A stretch of 64,000 nt of DNA from Paractinoplanes lichenicola (GCF_016785085.1 NZ_JAENHO010000008.1:535750-599749), one strand, 5' to 3'. Counted from the first letter of the stretch, positions 8,610 to 17,215 are shown. Made by a program: numbers and translations. The notes: generated by a model from the letters alone, not told the origin.

Positions 8610-10171
8610 GCGAGCTGTTCGACGCCGTCCTGCTCGACCGGGACGGCACGCTGATCGTGGACGTGCCCTACAACGGCGATCCCGGCCTGGTCCGGCCGAT
8701 GCCGGGCGCCCGCGAGGCCCTCGACCGGCTGCGCGCGGCCGGGTTCCGGCTCGGCGTGGTCACCAACCAGTCCGGCCTGGCCCGCGGCCGCTTCACCGCC
8801 GAGCAGCTCGACGCGGTCAACCGCCGCGTGGCGGAGCTGCTCGGGCCGTTCGACACGTGGCAGATCTGCCCGCACGACGACACCGCCGGCTGCCGCTGCC
8901 GCAAACCCGCCCCGGGGCTGGTCGAGGCGGCCGCGGCGGCGCTCGGCACCACGCCGGGCCGGTGCGTGATGGTCGGCGACATCGGCCGCGACGTCGAGGC
9001 CGCGCAGGCCGCGGGGGCCGCCGCGATCCTCGTGCCGACCCCGGTCACGCTGCCCGACGAGGTCGCCGCCGCGCCGTTCACCGCCGCGACGCTGGCCGGC
9101 GCGGCCGACCTCATCCTGCGGCGGGAATCGCTGGTCACGCCGGGCGCCCGGCGCGATCGGGCGGGGACGGTGCTGGTCGTGCGGTCCGACTCGGCCGGGG
9201 ACGTGCTGGTCACCGGGCCCGCCGTCCGGGCGGTCGCGGCCGGCGCCGAGCGGGTGGTGCTGCTCTGCGGCCCGCGGGGGCGCGCCGCCGCCGAGCTGCT
9301 GCCGGGCGTCGACGAGCTCATCGAATGGCGGCTGCCCTGGATCGATCCGCAGCCCGGCCCGGTCGACCCGGCCGGCATGGCCGCCCTCGTCGAGCGGCTG
9401 CGGGCGACCGGCGCGGACGAGGCTGTCGTCTTCACCTCCTTTCACCAGTCGGCGCTGCCGCTCGCGTTGCTGCTGCGCACGGCCGGGATCGGCCGGATCA
9501 CCGCGATCAGCGAGGACTATCCGGGCTCGCTGCTCGACGTGCGCCACCGCGTGCCCGAGGAGCTGCCCGAACCCGAACGGGCCCGCAGCGTGGCCGCCGC
9601 CGCCGGGTTCGCGCTGCCCCCGGGCGACGACGGCGGCCTGCGGGTCACCGGCGCGGCCGTCCCGCGCGGCGATCACGTGGTCGTGCACCCCGGCGCGAGC
9701 TGCGAGGCGCGCGCTTGTCCGCCGGAGACGGTCCGCGAGATCGTGGCCGCCCTGGTCGCGGCCGGTCACCGGGTGCTCGTGACGGCCGGGCCGGACGAGC
9801 ACCACCTGGCCGCGTACGTGGCCGGGGACATCGCCGAGAAGGCCGGGCGCACCTCGATGGCCGAGCTCGCCGCGATCCTGGCCGGGGCGCGGGCGGTGGT
9901 CGTGGCCAACACCGGGCCCGCGCACCTGGCCGCCGCCGTCGGCACCCCCGTCGTCAGCCTCTACGCCCCGACCGTCCCGTACGGGAAATGGGGTCCCTAC
10001 CGCGTGCCCAACGTCCGCCTCGGCCGGGCCGCCGCGCCCTGCCGGGACACCCGCGCCACGACCTGCCCGGTCGCCGGCCACCCCTGTCTGTCCACCGTCG
10101 AACCCGCGGAGGTGGTGACCGCCGTCGCGCGGATCGCCGCCCCCGCCGAGACCTCCGAGGCCGCCGCGTGA
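8606..10171 (+). CDS. Fusion: D,D-heptose bisphosphate phosphatase (GmhB-like) + family 9 glycosyltransferase
   Basis: A 521-residue two-domain protein. Residues 1 to about 175 are a HAD phosphatase with LLDRDGTL (nucleophile and acid aspartates), VVTNQSG and GDIGRDVEAA. It has the zinc-binding ICPHDDTAGCRCRKP loop that marks GmhB among HADs, so it should remove the 1- or 7-phosphate of heptose 1,7-bisphosphate. After a short linker, residues about 188-510 are a GT9/heptosyltransferase-type GT-B domain: VVRSDSAGDVLVTGPAVRA, VVHPGAS and VVANTGPAHLAAAVGTPVVSLYAP. The GTG at 8606 is favoured because it overlaps the previous stop and lies just before the phosphatase start. One polypeptide thus carries a step of heptose supply and probably heptose transfer. 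Each domain call is firm; the substrate is inferred from GmhA and HldE nearby. Confidence 0.88.
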   Translation: MSELFDAVLLDRDGTLIVDVPYNGDPGLVRPMPGAREALDRLRAAGFRLGVVTNQSGLARGRFTAEQLDAVNRRVAELLGPFDTWQICPHDDTAGCRCRKPAPGLVEAAAAALGTTPGRCVMVGDIGRDVEAAQAAGAAAILVPTPVTLPDEVAAAPFTAATLAGAADLILRRESLVTPGARRDRAGTVLVVRSDSAGDVLVTGPAVRAVAAGAERVVLLCGPRGRAAAELLPGVDELIEWRLPWIDPQPGPVDPAGMAALVERLRATGADEAVVFTSFHQSALPLALLLRTAGIGRITAISEDYPGSLLDVRHRVPEELPEPERARSVAAAAGFALPPGDDGGLRVTGAAVPRGDHVVVHPGASCEARACPPETVREIVAALVAAGHRVLVTAGPDEHHLAAYVAGDIAEKAGRTSMAELAAILAGARAVVVANTGPAHLAAAVGTPVVSLYAPTVPYGKWGPYRVPNVRLGRAAAPCRDTRATTCPVAGHPCLSTVEPAEVVTAVARIAAPAETSEAAA

Positions 10172-11088
10172 ACATTCTGCTCTGGCACGTGCACGGCTCC
10201 TGGACGACCTCGTTCGTCCAGGGCAAGCACCGCTACCTGATCCCCGTCAACGACGCCCGCGACGCCTGGGGCCGGGGGCGGGCCCGCACCTTCGACTGGC
10301 CCGCCACGGCCGAGGAGCTGCCGCTCGAGGAGATCCACGACGCCGACGTGGCGATCGTGCAACGCCCCGAGGAACTGGAACGGGTGCCCAAGGGGGTGCC
10401 CGTGATCTATGTGGAGCACAACACGCCCAAGGGCGACGTGCCCAGCACCCGGCATCCCATGGCCGGCCGCGACGACCTGGTCATCGCCCACGTCACCGAC
10501 TTCAACGAGCTGATGTGGGACAACGGCGGCACCCGGACGACGGTGATCGAGCACGGCATCGTCGAACCCAAGGCACGCTGGACCGGCGAGCTCGGCCACT
10601 TCGCCGTGGTCACCAACGAGCCCGTACGGCGGCAGCGCGTCACCGGCACCGACCTGTTCCCGCGCTTCGCCACCGTGGCGCCGCTGGACGTCTTCGGCAT
10701 GGGCGTCGAGCGGCTCACCGGAGTCACCCCGTACGAGGATCTGCCCCAGCACCGGATGCACGCCGAGGTCGCCCGGCGCCGCGCCTACCTGCACCTGTGC
10801 CGCTGGACCTCGCTCGGGCTGAGCCTGATCGAGGCCATGCAGATGGGCATGCCGATCATCGGGCTGGCCACCACCGAGGCGGTCGTCGCCGTGCCGCCCG
10901 ACGCCGGGGTGCTCGACACCCGCGTCGCCACCCTGGTCGAGGCCGCCCACTGGCTGCTCGAGGACGACGCCGCGGCGGCCGCCCTCGGCGCCCGGGCCCG
11001 CCAGGTCGCCCTCGCCCGCTACGGGCTGGACCGGTTCCTCGCGGACTGGGACCGGCTGCTCGAGGAGGAAACATGCGCATCGCGATGA
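10168..11088 (+). CDS. Glycosyltransferase, GT-B type, family 4-like
   Basis: A 306-residue protein starting at a GTG that overlaps the preceding stop. It begins NILLWHVHGSWTTSFVQG and has YVEHNTPKGD, then a C-terminal Rossmann half with YLHLCRWTSLGLSLIEAMQMGMP, the E-x7-E donor-binding motif region of GT-B retaining enzymes. The N-terminal half is shorter than in ordinary GT4 enzymes. It lies between the GmhB-GT9 fusion and a canonical GT4 gene and its 3' end overlaps the next gene by 16 bases. Donor and acceptor cannot be stated; a role in the cluster's heptose-containing glycan is inferred only from position. Confidence 0.75.
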   Translation: MNILLWHVHGSWTTSFVQGKHRYLIPVNDARDAWGRGRARTFDWPATAEELPLEEIHDADVAIVQRPEELERVPKGVPVIYVEHNTPKGDVPSTRHPMAGRDDLVIAHVTDFNELMWDNGGTRTTVIEHGIVEPKARWTGELGHFAVVTNEPVRRQRVTGTDLFPRFATVAPLDVFGMGVERLTGVTPYEDLPQHRMHAEVARRRAYLHLCRWTSLGLSLIEAMQMGMPIIGLATTEAVVAVPPDAGVLDTRVATLVEAAHWLLEDDAAAAALGARARQVALARYGLDRFLADWDRLLEEETCASR

Positions 11089-12281
11089 TCTCGGAACACG
11101 CCAGCCCGCTGGCCGCCCTCGGGGGTGTCGACGCGGGCGGCCAGAACTCGCACGTCGCCGAGCTGTCCGGGGCGCTCGCGGCGGCCGGGCACCAGATCCG
11201 GGTCTACACGCGCCGGGACAGCGCCGAGCAGCCCGACGTGGTGCCGATGGCCGACGGGATCGACGTCGTGCACGTGCCCGCCGGGCCCGCGACGGCGCTG
11301 CCCAAGGACGAGCTGCTGCCGTTCATGGGCGCGTTCGCCGAGTGGCTGGCCGACGACTGGCGTACGGAGTGGAAGCCGGACGTGGCCCACGCGCACTTCT
11401 GGATGAGCGGGCTGGCCGCGGTCACCGCCGGGCGCCGCTGCCACGTGCCGGTCGTGCAGACCTTCCACGCGCTCGGCTCGGTCAAGCGCCGCCACCAGGG
11501 TGCGGCCGACACCAGCCCGCCCCGGCGCGTCGCCTACGAGCGCGAGCTCGGCCGGGCCGTCGACCGCGTGATCGTGCAGTGCCAGGACGAGGTGCGCGAG
11601 CTGGTGCGGCTCGGCGTCCCCCGGGAGCGGATGACGCTCGTGCCCTCCGGGGTCAACGTCGACCGGTTCCGCCCGGACGGCCCGGCCGTGCCCCGCCCGG
11701 CCGGCCGCGCCCGCATCCTCACCGTGGCCCGGCTGGTCGAGCGCAAGGGTGTCGAGGATCTGATCCGCGCCCTGCCCGCCGTCAAGAACGCCGAGCTGAT
11801 CGTCGTGGGCGGCCCGCCCGAGGGCGACCTGGACGGCGACCCGTACGCCCGCCGCCTGCGCCAGCTGGCCGAGACGAGCCGGGTGGCCGGCCGGGTGCTG
11901 CTGGCGGGCGCGGTCCCGGCCCACGAGATGCCGCAGTGGTACCGCTCGGCCGACGTGCTCGCGGCCACACCCTGGTACGAGCCGTTCGGCCTGACCGCGC
12001 TGGAGGCCATGGCCTGCGGCGTCCCGGTCGTCGCGACCGCGGTCGGCGGGCTGGCCGACACGGTGGTCGAGGGGGTCACCGGCGACCTCGTGCCCCCGCG
12101 TGACCCGGCCCGGCTCGGCCTGGCCCTGCGCAAGCTGACCGGCGACGACATGCGCCGGTTGTCCTACGGCGCGGCCGCCGTCGACCGCGCCCAGTACACG
12201 TACGCCTGGCCCCGGATCGCCGAGCGTCTCGCCGAGACGTACGCCGGGCTCGCCGCGAACACGCCGGAGGTAGTGGCCTGA
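11073..12281 (+). CDS. Family 4 glycosyltransferase (MshA/sucrose-synthase-like group)
   Basis: A 402-residue GT-B retaining glycosyltransferase. The N-terminal domain has SEHASPLAALGGVDAGGQN with the GGQ loop typical of this group, then HAHFWMSG and QTFHALGSVKRRHQ. The C-terminal donor domain shows LTVARLVERKGVEDLI and TPWYEPFGLTALEAMACGVPVVAT, the E-x7-E motif. The ATG at 11073 follows a strong GAGGAGGAA ribosome site. That site lies inside the preceding gene, which it overlaps by 16 bases; its stop overlaps the gmhA ATG by one base. Such enzymes can use UDP-, GDP- or ADP-sugars, so it may build the core to which heptose is added. Confidence 0.85.
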   Translation: MRIAMISEHASPLAALGGVDAGGQNSHVAELSGALAAAGHQIRVYTRRDSAEQPDVVPMADGIDVVHVPAGPATALPKDELLPFMGAFAEWLADDWRTEWKPDVAHAHFWMSGLAAVTAGRRCHVPVVQTFHALGSVKRRHQGAADTSPPRRVAYERELGRAVDRVIVQCQDEVRELVRLGVPRERMTLVPSGVNVDRFRPDGPAVPRPAGRARILTVARLVERKGVEDLIRALPAVKNAELIVVGGPPEGDLDGDPYARRLRQLAETSRVAGRVLLAGAVPAHEMPQWYRSADVLAATPWYEPFGLTALEAMACGVPVVATAVGGLADTVVEGVTGDLVPPRDPARLGLALRKLTGDDMRRLSYGAAAVDRAQYTYAWPRIAERLAETYAGLAANTPEVVA

Positions 12282-12880
12282 TGGACCCTCTCGACACGCA
12301 CTTGTCGGCTTTGACCGCGGCCATCGAGCCGTTCCGGGCCCAGGGCGACCGGCTGGCCCGCTGGGGCGCCGACCTCGCGTGGCACCTCGGTCAGGGCGGC
12401 CGTCTGCTCGTGGCGGGCAACGGCGGCAGCGCGGCCGAGGCCCAGCACCTCGCGGCCGAGCTGGTCGGGCGGCTGCGCGAGGAACGCCGGCCGCTGTCCG
12501 CGATCGCGCTCACCCCGGACTCGTCGGCGGTCACCGCGATCGGCAACGACTACGGCTTCGACGAGGTCTTCGCCCGGCAGGTGCGGGCCCACGGCCGCCC
12601 CGGCGACGTGCTGATCACCCTGTCGACCAGCGGGCGCAGCCCCAACCTGCTGGCCGCCGTGCGCGCGGCCAAGGAGTGCGGGCTGCGCACGTGGGCGATG
12701 ACCGGTCTGGACGGGCCGCTGGCCGACGCCTGCGACGAGGCGCTGCGCTGCCCGTCGCGAGACAGCCAGGTCGTGCAGGAGCTGCACCTCGTCGCGGTCC
12801 ACCTGATGTGCGAATACCTCGACCGGACCCTGCCGGCGGTCGTCCCTTTCGTGGGACTCCAGGTGGAGGTCACGGTATGA
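12281..12880 (+). CDS. gmhA: Sedoheptulose 7-phosphate isomerase GmhA
   Basis: A 199-residue SIS-domain protein, the normal GmhA length, expected to convert sedoheptulose 7-phosphate into D-glycero-D-manno-heptose 7-phosphate. AGNGGSAAEAQHLAAEL supplies the phosphate loop and the histidine and glutamate that hold the metal in known GmhA. STSGRSPN is the second phosphate loop. SQVVQELHLVAVHLMCEY supplies the glutamine and histidine of the active site. All four key residues are therefore present. The ATG shares a base with the TGA of the upstream GT4 gene and the stop overlaps the hldE ATG, so it is translationally coupled on both sides. It is the committed step from the pentose phosphate pathway into the cluster. 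Confidence 0.9.
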   Translation: MDPLDTHLSALTAAIEPFRAQGDRLARWGADLAWHLGQGGRLLVAGNGGSAAEAQHLAAELVGRLREERRPLSAIALTPDSSAVTAIGNDYGFDEVFARQVRAHGRPGDVLITLSTSGRSPNLLAAVRAAKECGLRTWAMTGLDGPLADACDEALRCPSRDSQVVQELHLVAVHLMCEYLDRTLPAVVPFVGLQVEVTV

Positions 12881-14247
12881 GGCTCGTGATCGTCGGCGAC
12901 ACCCTGCTCGACCGGGACGTGGACGGCAGCGTGCGGCGGGTCGCCCCGGACGCCCCGGCGCCCGTGCTCGACGAGGAGCGGGTCACCGAGCGTCCGGGCG
13001 GCGCCGGGCTGGCCGCCCTGCTGGCCGCGCAGTCGGGGCAGGAGGTCGCGCTCGTCACCGCCCTGGCCGACGACGCCGGGGGCGCGCGCCTGAGCGAGCT
13101 GCTGGCCGAGGCCGGGGTCAAGGTCTACGCGCTGCCGCTGCCGGGCGCGACGCCCGAGAAGGTGCGGCTGCGGGCGGACGGGCAGGTGCTGCTGCGGCTC
13201 GACCGGGGCGGCTCGGCCCAGGCGCCCGGCGCGGCCACCGAGGCGGTGCTCGACGTGCTCCGCGCCGCCAAGGCCATCCTGGTCAGCGACTACGGGCGGG
13301 GCGTGGCCGGGCATCCGGAGCTGCGCCGGGCCCTGGGCGAGACCAAGGCCGCCCTCGTCTGGGATCCGCACCCCGACGGCCCGGCCCCGGTGCCGAACGC
13401 CCGCCTGGTCACGCCCAACCTGGCCGAGGTGCGCAAACTGTCGGGCGACGCGGGCGGCGGCAACACCCTGGCCGCGGCCCAGCGCGGCGCGCAGGCGCTG
13501 CGGCAGCGCTGGCGGGCCGGCGCGGTCGTCGTCACTTGCGGGGCCGAGGGCGCGGTGCTGTGCCACTCCGGGCCGACGCCGCTGGTCGTGCCGGCCCCGC
13601 AGGTCGGCGCCGGCGACACGTGCGGCGCGGGGGACCGGTTCGCCGCCAGCGCGGCACTCGCCCTGGCCGAGGGGGCGCTGGTCTCCGAGGCCGTGCAGCG
13701 AGCGGTCGCGGACGCCTCGGCCTACGTCGCCGGCGGCGGGGTCAACGCCGCGCCCCGGGAGCTCACGGTGAGTCCCGAGCGCATCGGAGCCGACGAGGCG
13801 GGGCAGCTCGTCGCCGAGGTGCGCGAGCGGGGCGGCACGGTGGTGGCCACCGGCGGCTGCTTCGACCTGCTGCACGTGGGCCACCTGGCGACCCTGCGCG
13901 CGGCCCGGCAACTCGGCGACTGCCTGATCGTCTGTCTCAACAGCGACGACTCCGTACGGGGTCTGAAGGGCCCCGACCGCCCGCTCAACCCGCAGCACGA
14001 CCGGGCCCGCATGCTCGCCGCCCTCGACTGCGTGGACGCCGTCGTGATCTTCGGCGAGTCCACTCCCGAGGCCGTGCTCACCTGGCTCCGGCCCGGCATC
14101 TGGGTCAAGGGCGGCGACTACGACGCGCTGCCCGAGACCGAGCTGGTCGAGCGCTGGGGCGGCCAGACCGTGATCGTCCCCTACCTCGACGGCCGCTCCA
14201 CCACCAGGACCATCGCCGCGGCCCAGGCCGCCACCACCGGAAGGTAG
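12877..14247 (+). CDS. hldE: Bifunctional heptose 7-phosphate kinase / heptose 1-phosphate adenylyltransferase HldE
   Basis: A 456-residue two-domain enzyme. Residues 1 to about 300 are a ribokinase/PfkB-type kinase with LVIVGDTLLDRDV, RPGGAGLAAL and the catalytic VGAGDTCGAGDRF block, which would phosphorylate heptose 7-phosphate at C1. Residues about 318-456 are a cytidylyltransferase-fold domain with GGCFDLLHVGHL (HxGH), LNSDDSVRGLKG and WVKGGDYD, which would form ADP-heptose. Both active sites look complete. The enzyme works between GmhA and GmhB: kinase, then GmhB phosphatase, then adenylyl transfer. The gene overlaps gmhA by 4 bases. No separate hldD-type epimerase is encoded in the window, so the immediate product should be ADP-D-glycero-beta-D-manno-heptose. 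Confidence 0.92.
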   Translation: MRLVIVGDTLLDRDVDGSVRRVAPDAPAPVLDEERVTERPGGAGLAALLAAQSGQEVALVTALADDAGGARLSELLAEAGVKVYALPLPGATPEKVRLRADGQVLLRLDRGGSAQAPGAATEAVLDVLRAAKAILVSDYGRGVAGHPELRRALGETKAALVWDPHPDGPAPVPNARLVTPNLAEVRKLSGDAGGGNTLAAAQRGAQALRQRWRAGAVVVTCGAEGAVLCHSGPTPLVVPAPQVGAGDTCGAGDRFAASAALALAEGALVSEAVQRAVADASAYVAGGGVNAAPRELTVSPERIGADEAGQLVAEVRERGGTVVATGGCFDLLHVGHLATLRAARQLGDCLIVCLNSDDSVRGLKGPDRPLNPQHDRARMLAALDCVDAVVIFGESTPEAVLTWLRPGIWVKGGDYDALPETELVERWGGQTVIVPYLDGRSTTRTIAAAQAATTGR

Positions 14248-14256
14248 AACCAGCAC

Positions 14257-14937
14257 ATGGACGCAGTGATCGTCACCGGCGGCTCGAGCGGGCTCGGCGC
14301 CGCCGTCGTCGACGCCGTGCTCAAGGCCGGCGGCCGCCCGTACGTGATCGACCGCCAGGCCCCGGCCGAGGGCGTGGCCTGGATCGAATGCGACCTGGCC
14401 GACACCCGCGCCGCCGAGGAGGCCACCCGCCGGGCGATCGCCGAGGCCGGCGGCAGCATCGACGGGGTGGTGACGGCGGCCGGCATGGACGTGCCGGGCG
14501 CGCTGGCCGACATCCCGGGGGAGACCTGGGACCGGATCGTCACCATCGACCTGCTGGCCACCGCGGCCGTCATCCGGGCCGCGATCCCGGCGCTCAAGCA
14601 GTCGCACGGCGGGGTCGTCACCGTCGCCTCCACGCTCGGCGTCAAGGCGGTCGGCGACGCCACGGCGTACTGCGCGGCCAAGTTCGGCGTGGTCGGCTTC
14701 ACCCGGGCCCTCGCGGCCGAGCTGGCCGGGCAGGTCAACGTCACGCTGGTGATCCCGGGCGGGATGCGGACCAAGTTCTTCGACGACCGCGACGAGCAGT
14801 ACAAGCCCGGCCCGGACGCCGTGCTCAACGACCCCGCGCACGTGGCCGGGGCGATCATGTTCGCGCTCGGGCAGCCGCGGGGCTGCGCCGTCCGGGAGCT
14901 GGTGATCGCGGCCGAGACCGAGACGTCGTACCCGTGA
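14257..14937 (+). CDS. Short-chain dehydrogenase/reductase (classical SDR)
   Basis: A 226-residue classical SDR. IVTGGSSGLGAAVV is the TGxxxGxG cofactor motif, VTAAG stands for NAG, and the triad is Ser in VASTLGV with YCAAK. It begins 9 bases after hldE and its stop overlaps the GT9 start, so it belongs to the heptose operon. It is too short, and its motifs are wrong, for HldD, which is an extended SDR of about 310 residues. It could oxidise or reduce a hydroxyl or keto group of the sugar, or act on another small molecule; the sequence does not say which. Confidence 0.85.
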   Translation: MDAVIVTGGSSGLGAAVVDAVLKAGGRPYVIDRQAPAEGVAWIECDLADTRAAEEATRRAIAEAGGSIDGVVTAAGMDVPGALADIPGETWDRIVTIDLLATAAVIRAAIPALKQSHGGVVTVASTLGVKAVGDATAYCAAKFGVVGFTRALAAELAGQVNVTLVIPGGMRTKFFDDRDEQYKPGPDAVLNDPAHVAGAIMFALGQPRGCAVRELVIAAETETSYP

Positions 14938-15854
14938 TCCTGGCCTTACGCGCGCTCGGGGTGGGCGACGTGCTGACCGCGGTGCCCGCCCTGCGCGGGC
15001 TCCGCAACGCCTTCCCCGGGCGCACCCTCGCGCTGGCCGCGCCGACCTGGCTGACGCCCCTGATCTCGCTGATCGGGGGCGTCGACCGGATCGTGCCGGT
15101 CGACGGGCTCGGCCCCGCGCCGCTGCCGCCCGCCTCGCTCGCGGTCAACCTGCACGGCTCCGGGCCCGAGTCGCATCGGCTGCTGCGGGCCGCGTCACCC
15201 GATCGGTTGTGGGCGTTTGCCTGCCCTGCGGCGGGGCATCTCGACGGACCTGCCTGGGATGAGGAGGACCACGAGGTGCATCGCTGGTGCCGCATGCTGA
15301 GCCACTACGGCGTGACCGCCGACCCGTCGGATCTGACCCTCCTGCCGCCGGTCGCCGCGGAGCCGGGCGTGTCGATCATCCACCCCGGGGCCAAGTCGCC
15401 GTCGCGGCGGTGGCCGGTCGAGCGTTATGCGGCCGTGGCCCGGCGGTTGCGCGCCGAGGGCCACCGCGTGCTCATCACCGGGTCGGACAAAGAGCGCGAA
15501 TTGGCCGTACGGGTCGCCACCCGCGCCGGGCTCGACGAGTCGGCCGTGCCGCGTACCGGCCTGGGTGAGCTCGCCGCCCTGGTCGCGCGGGCCCGTGTCG
15601 TGATCAGCGGGGACACCGGCATCGCCCATCTCGCGTCGGGCTACCGTACGCCGTCGGTGGTGCTCTTCGGCCCCATGTCGCCCGCACGCTGGGGGCCGCC
15701 CGACCGGCCGCAGCACCGGGCGATCTGGCACGGCACCCGCAGCGAACCCGGCGACAGCCCCGACCCGCGCGTGCACCCGGCATTGCTGGCCATCGAGCCC
15801 GACGAGGTGCTCGGCGCCGTCCGTGAGGTGACCGGTGCGGCTGCGGCGCTCTGA
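14934..15854 (+). CDS. Family 9 glycosyltransferase (heptosyltransferase-like)
   Basis: A 306-residue GT9 protein. It opens with LALRALGVGDVLTAVPALR and has the acceptor-side NLHGSGPESH. The ADP-heptose-binding C-terminal half has IIHPGAKSPSRRWPVERY, VLITGSDKERELA and VISGDTGIAHLASGYRTPSVVLFGPM, the hallmark blocks of heptosyltransferases. The GTG start overlaps the SDR stop by 4 bases. With the fused GT9 domain at 8606 the cluster has two GT9 modules, so a glycan with two heptoses or two different heptose linkages is plausible. In Gram-negatives such enzymes build LPS core; here the acceptor is unknown and LPS is not expected. Confidence 0.88.
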   Translation: MILALRALGVGDVLTAVPALRGLRNAFPGRTLALAAPTWLTPLISLIGGVDRIVPVDGLGPAPLPPASLAVNLHGSGPESHRLLRAASPDRLWAFACPAAGHLDGPAWDEEDHEVHRWCRMLSHYGVTADPSDLTLLPPVAAEPGVSIIHPGAKSPSRRWPVERYAAVARRLRAEGHRVLITGSDKERELAVRVATRAGLDESAVPRTGLGELAALVARARVVISGDTGIAHLASGYRTPSVVLFGPMSPARWGPPDRPQHRAIWHGTRSEPGDSPDPRVHPALLAIEPDEVLGAVREVTGAAAAL

Positions 15855-16815
15855 CCTGACCAAGCCCGGGTATGCGCGGCAGCGTACGGGGAAAGGGTTT
15901 TCGTATCGCGACACCGACGGCTCGCGGCTGACCGACAGCGCGGCGATCGAGCGGATCAAGGCGCTGGTCCTCCCGCCGGCCTGGACCGACGTGTGGATCT
16001 CGCCCGACCCGCGCGGGCACATCCAGGCCACCGGGGTCGACGTGGCCGGCCGCAAGCAGTATCGCTATCACGACGACTGGCGGGTCGCGCGCGACGAGAA
16101 GAAGTTCGACCACGCGCTCGAGGTGGCGGCGCGGCTGCCGAAACTCCGCGACCGGCTGCACGCCGACCTGACCGAGGCGCGCGGACTGACCCGGGAGAGG
16201 GTGCTGGCGGCGATCGTGCGGCTGCTCGACATGGGCATGTTCCGGATCGGGAGCGACCAGTACGCCGTACGGGAGGACGATCCGTCTTTCGGCCTGTCGA
16301 CGCTCCAGCCGTCCCACGTGCGCACCCGCGGCGGGTGTGTGCTGCTCGAGTTCAAGGGCAAGTCGGGCGTCGACCACTCGGGCACGGTGGGCGACGGCGA
16401 GGTGTGCCAGGTGCTGCGCGACCTCAAGATCCGGCGGCGCGGCGAGAACCGGCTGTTCGCGTTCTACGACCGGTCGGCCCGGCGCTGGCGCGACATCCAC
16501 GCCGACGACATCAACGACTACCTGCGCGAGGTCAGCGGCGAACAGATGAGCGCCAAAGACTTCCGTACGTGGCACGGCACCGTCGAGGCGGCCCGGGCCC
16601 TCGCCGACCAGGGGCCGCAGCCCACCGAGTCCAAGCGCAAGAAGGCCGTGTCGCACGCCATGAAGGAGGTCGCCGACCTGCTGGGCAACACCCCCGCGGT
16701 GGCCCGGGCCTCCTACGTCGACCCGCGGGTGCTGACCGCGTACGAGGAGGGCGAGGTCGTGCGGTCCGGCAGTGAGAAGGCCGTCCGCGAGCTCATCAAG
16801 GAGAACGCCGACTGA
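15835..16815 (+). CDS. DNA topoisomerase IB
   Basis: A 326-residue poxvirus-type topoisomerase IB, close to the usual bacterial length, that relaxes supercoils through a 3'-phosphotyrosyl intermediate. The N-terminal domain has LPPAWTDVWISPDPRGHIQATGVDVAGRKQYRYH. The catalytic domain has RLLDMGMFRIG, KGKSGV and DFRTWHGT, and the nucleophile tyrosine is in ASYVDPRV near residue 293. The start is the GTG at 15835, which overlaps the end of the GT9 gene by 20 bases. Despite the overlap it is a housekeeping-type enzyme and need not be part of the glycan pathway. Confidence 0.9.
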   Translation: MRLRRSDLTKPGYARQRTGKGFSYRDTDGSRLTDSAAIERIKALVLPPAWTDVWISPDPRGHIQATGVDVAGRKQYRYHDDWRVARDEKKFDHALEVAARLPKLRDRLHADLTEARGLTRERVLAAIVRLLDMGMFRIGSDQYAVREDDPSFGLSTLQPSHVRTRGGCVLLEFKGKSGVDHSGTVGDGEVCQVLRDLKIRRRGENRLFAFYDRSARRWRDIHADDINDYLREVSGEQMSAKDFRTWHGTVEAARALADQGPQPTESKRKKAVSHAMKEVADLLGNTPAVARASYVDPRVLTAYEEGEVVRSGSEKAVRELIKENAD

Positions 16816-16858
16816 GACGGCTGTTTCGTGGCCGGTGCTGTGGGGCAGCATCAGCGGT

Positions 16859-17155
16859 ATGACCGTCATCGCTACGCTCACCGTCGAACGCCCGTCGGGG
16901 CACTGGTTCGACCGGGCCCGGGCGTACGAGATCGTGGTCGACGGCGCCGTGAGGGGCTCGGTTCGCTGCGGTCGTGAGTTGTCGCTGGCGCTGCCCCCGG
17001 GCACCCACACCGTACGGGCCAAGCTCGACTGGACCGGCAGCGAGGCCCTGCCCGTCCATCTCGGACCGGGCGCCACCGTGCGGCTGCGCGTCGAGCCCCG
17101 CAGCGCCCGGCACGCGGCCGGCCGGCGTTACCTACGTCTCATCCGCCTGGGCTGA
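16859..17155 (+). CDS. Small beta-rich protein of unknown function
   Basis: A 98-residue protein beginning at the ATG at 16859. I do not recognise a named family. The sequence has alternating hydrophobic strands (IATLTVERPSG, YEIVVDGAVRGSV, LALPPGTHTVRAKLDW) and ends in a basic tail. This pattern resembles PEGA-like or carbohydrate-binding beta-sandwich domains without matching one. There is no signal peptide or membrane segment. It lies 43 bases after topoisomerase IB and 60 bases before the second GGDEF-EAL gene. Coding potential is supported by the codon pattern and frame continuity; function is unknown. Confidence 0.65.
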   Translation: MTVIATLTVERPSGHWFDRARAYEIVVDGAVRGSVRCGRELSLALPPGTHTVRAKLDWTGSEALPVHLGPGATVRLRVEPRSARHAAGRRYLRLIRLG

Positions 17156-17215
17156 GGTGAACTTTTGGTAGCGGGGTCAGGAATCGACCGGCGTGCCGCG
17201 TAGCCTTGCGGAGCG

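Noticed and set aside
14257..14937. HldD epimerase
   Set aside because: The protein is a 226-residue classical SDR; HldD is an extended SDR of about 310 residues.
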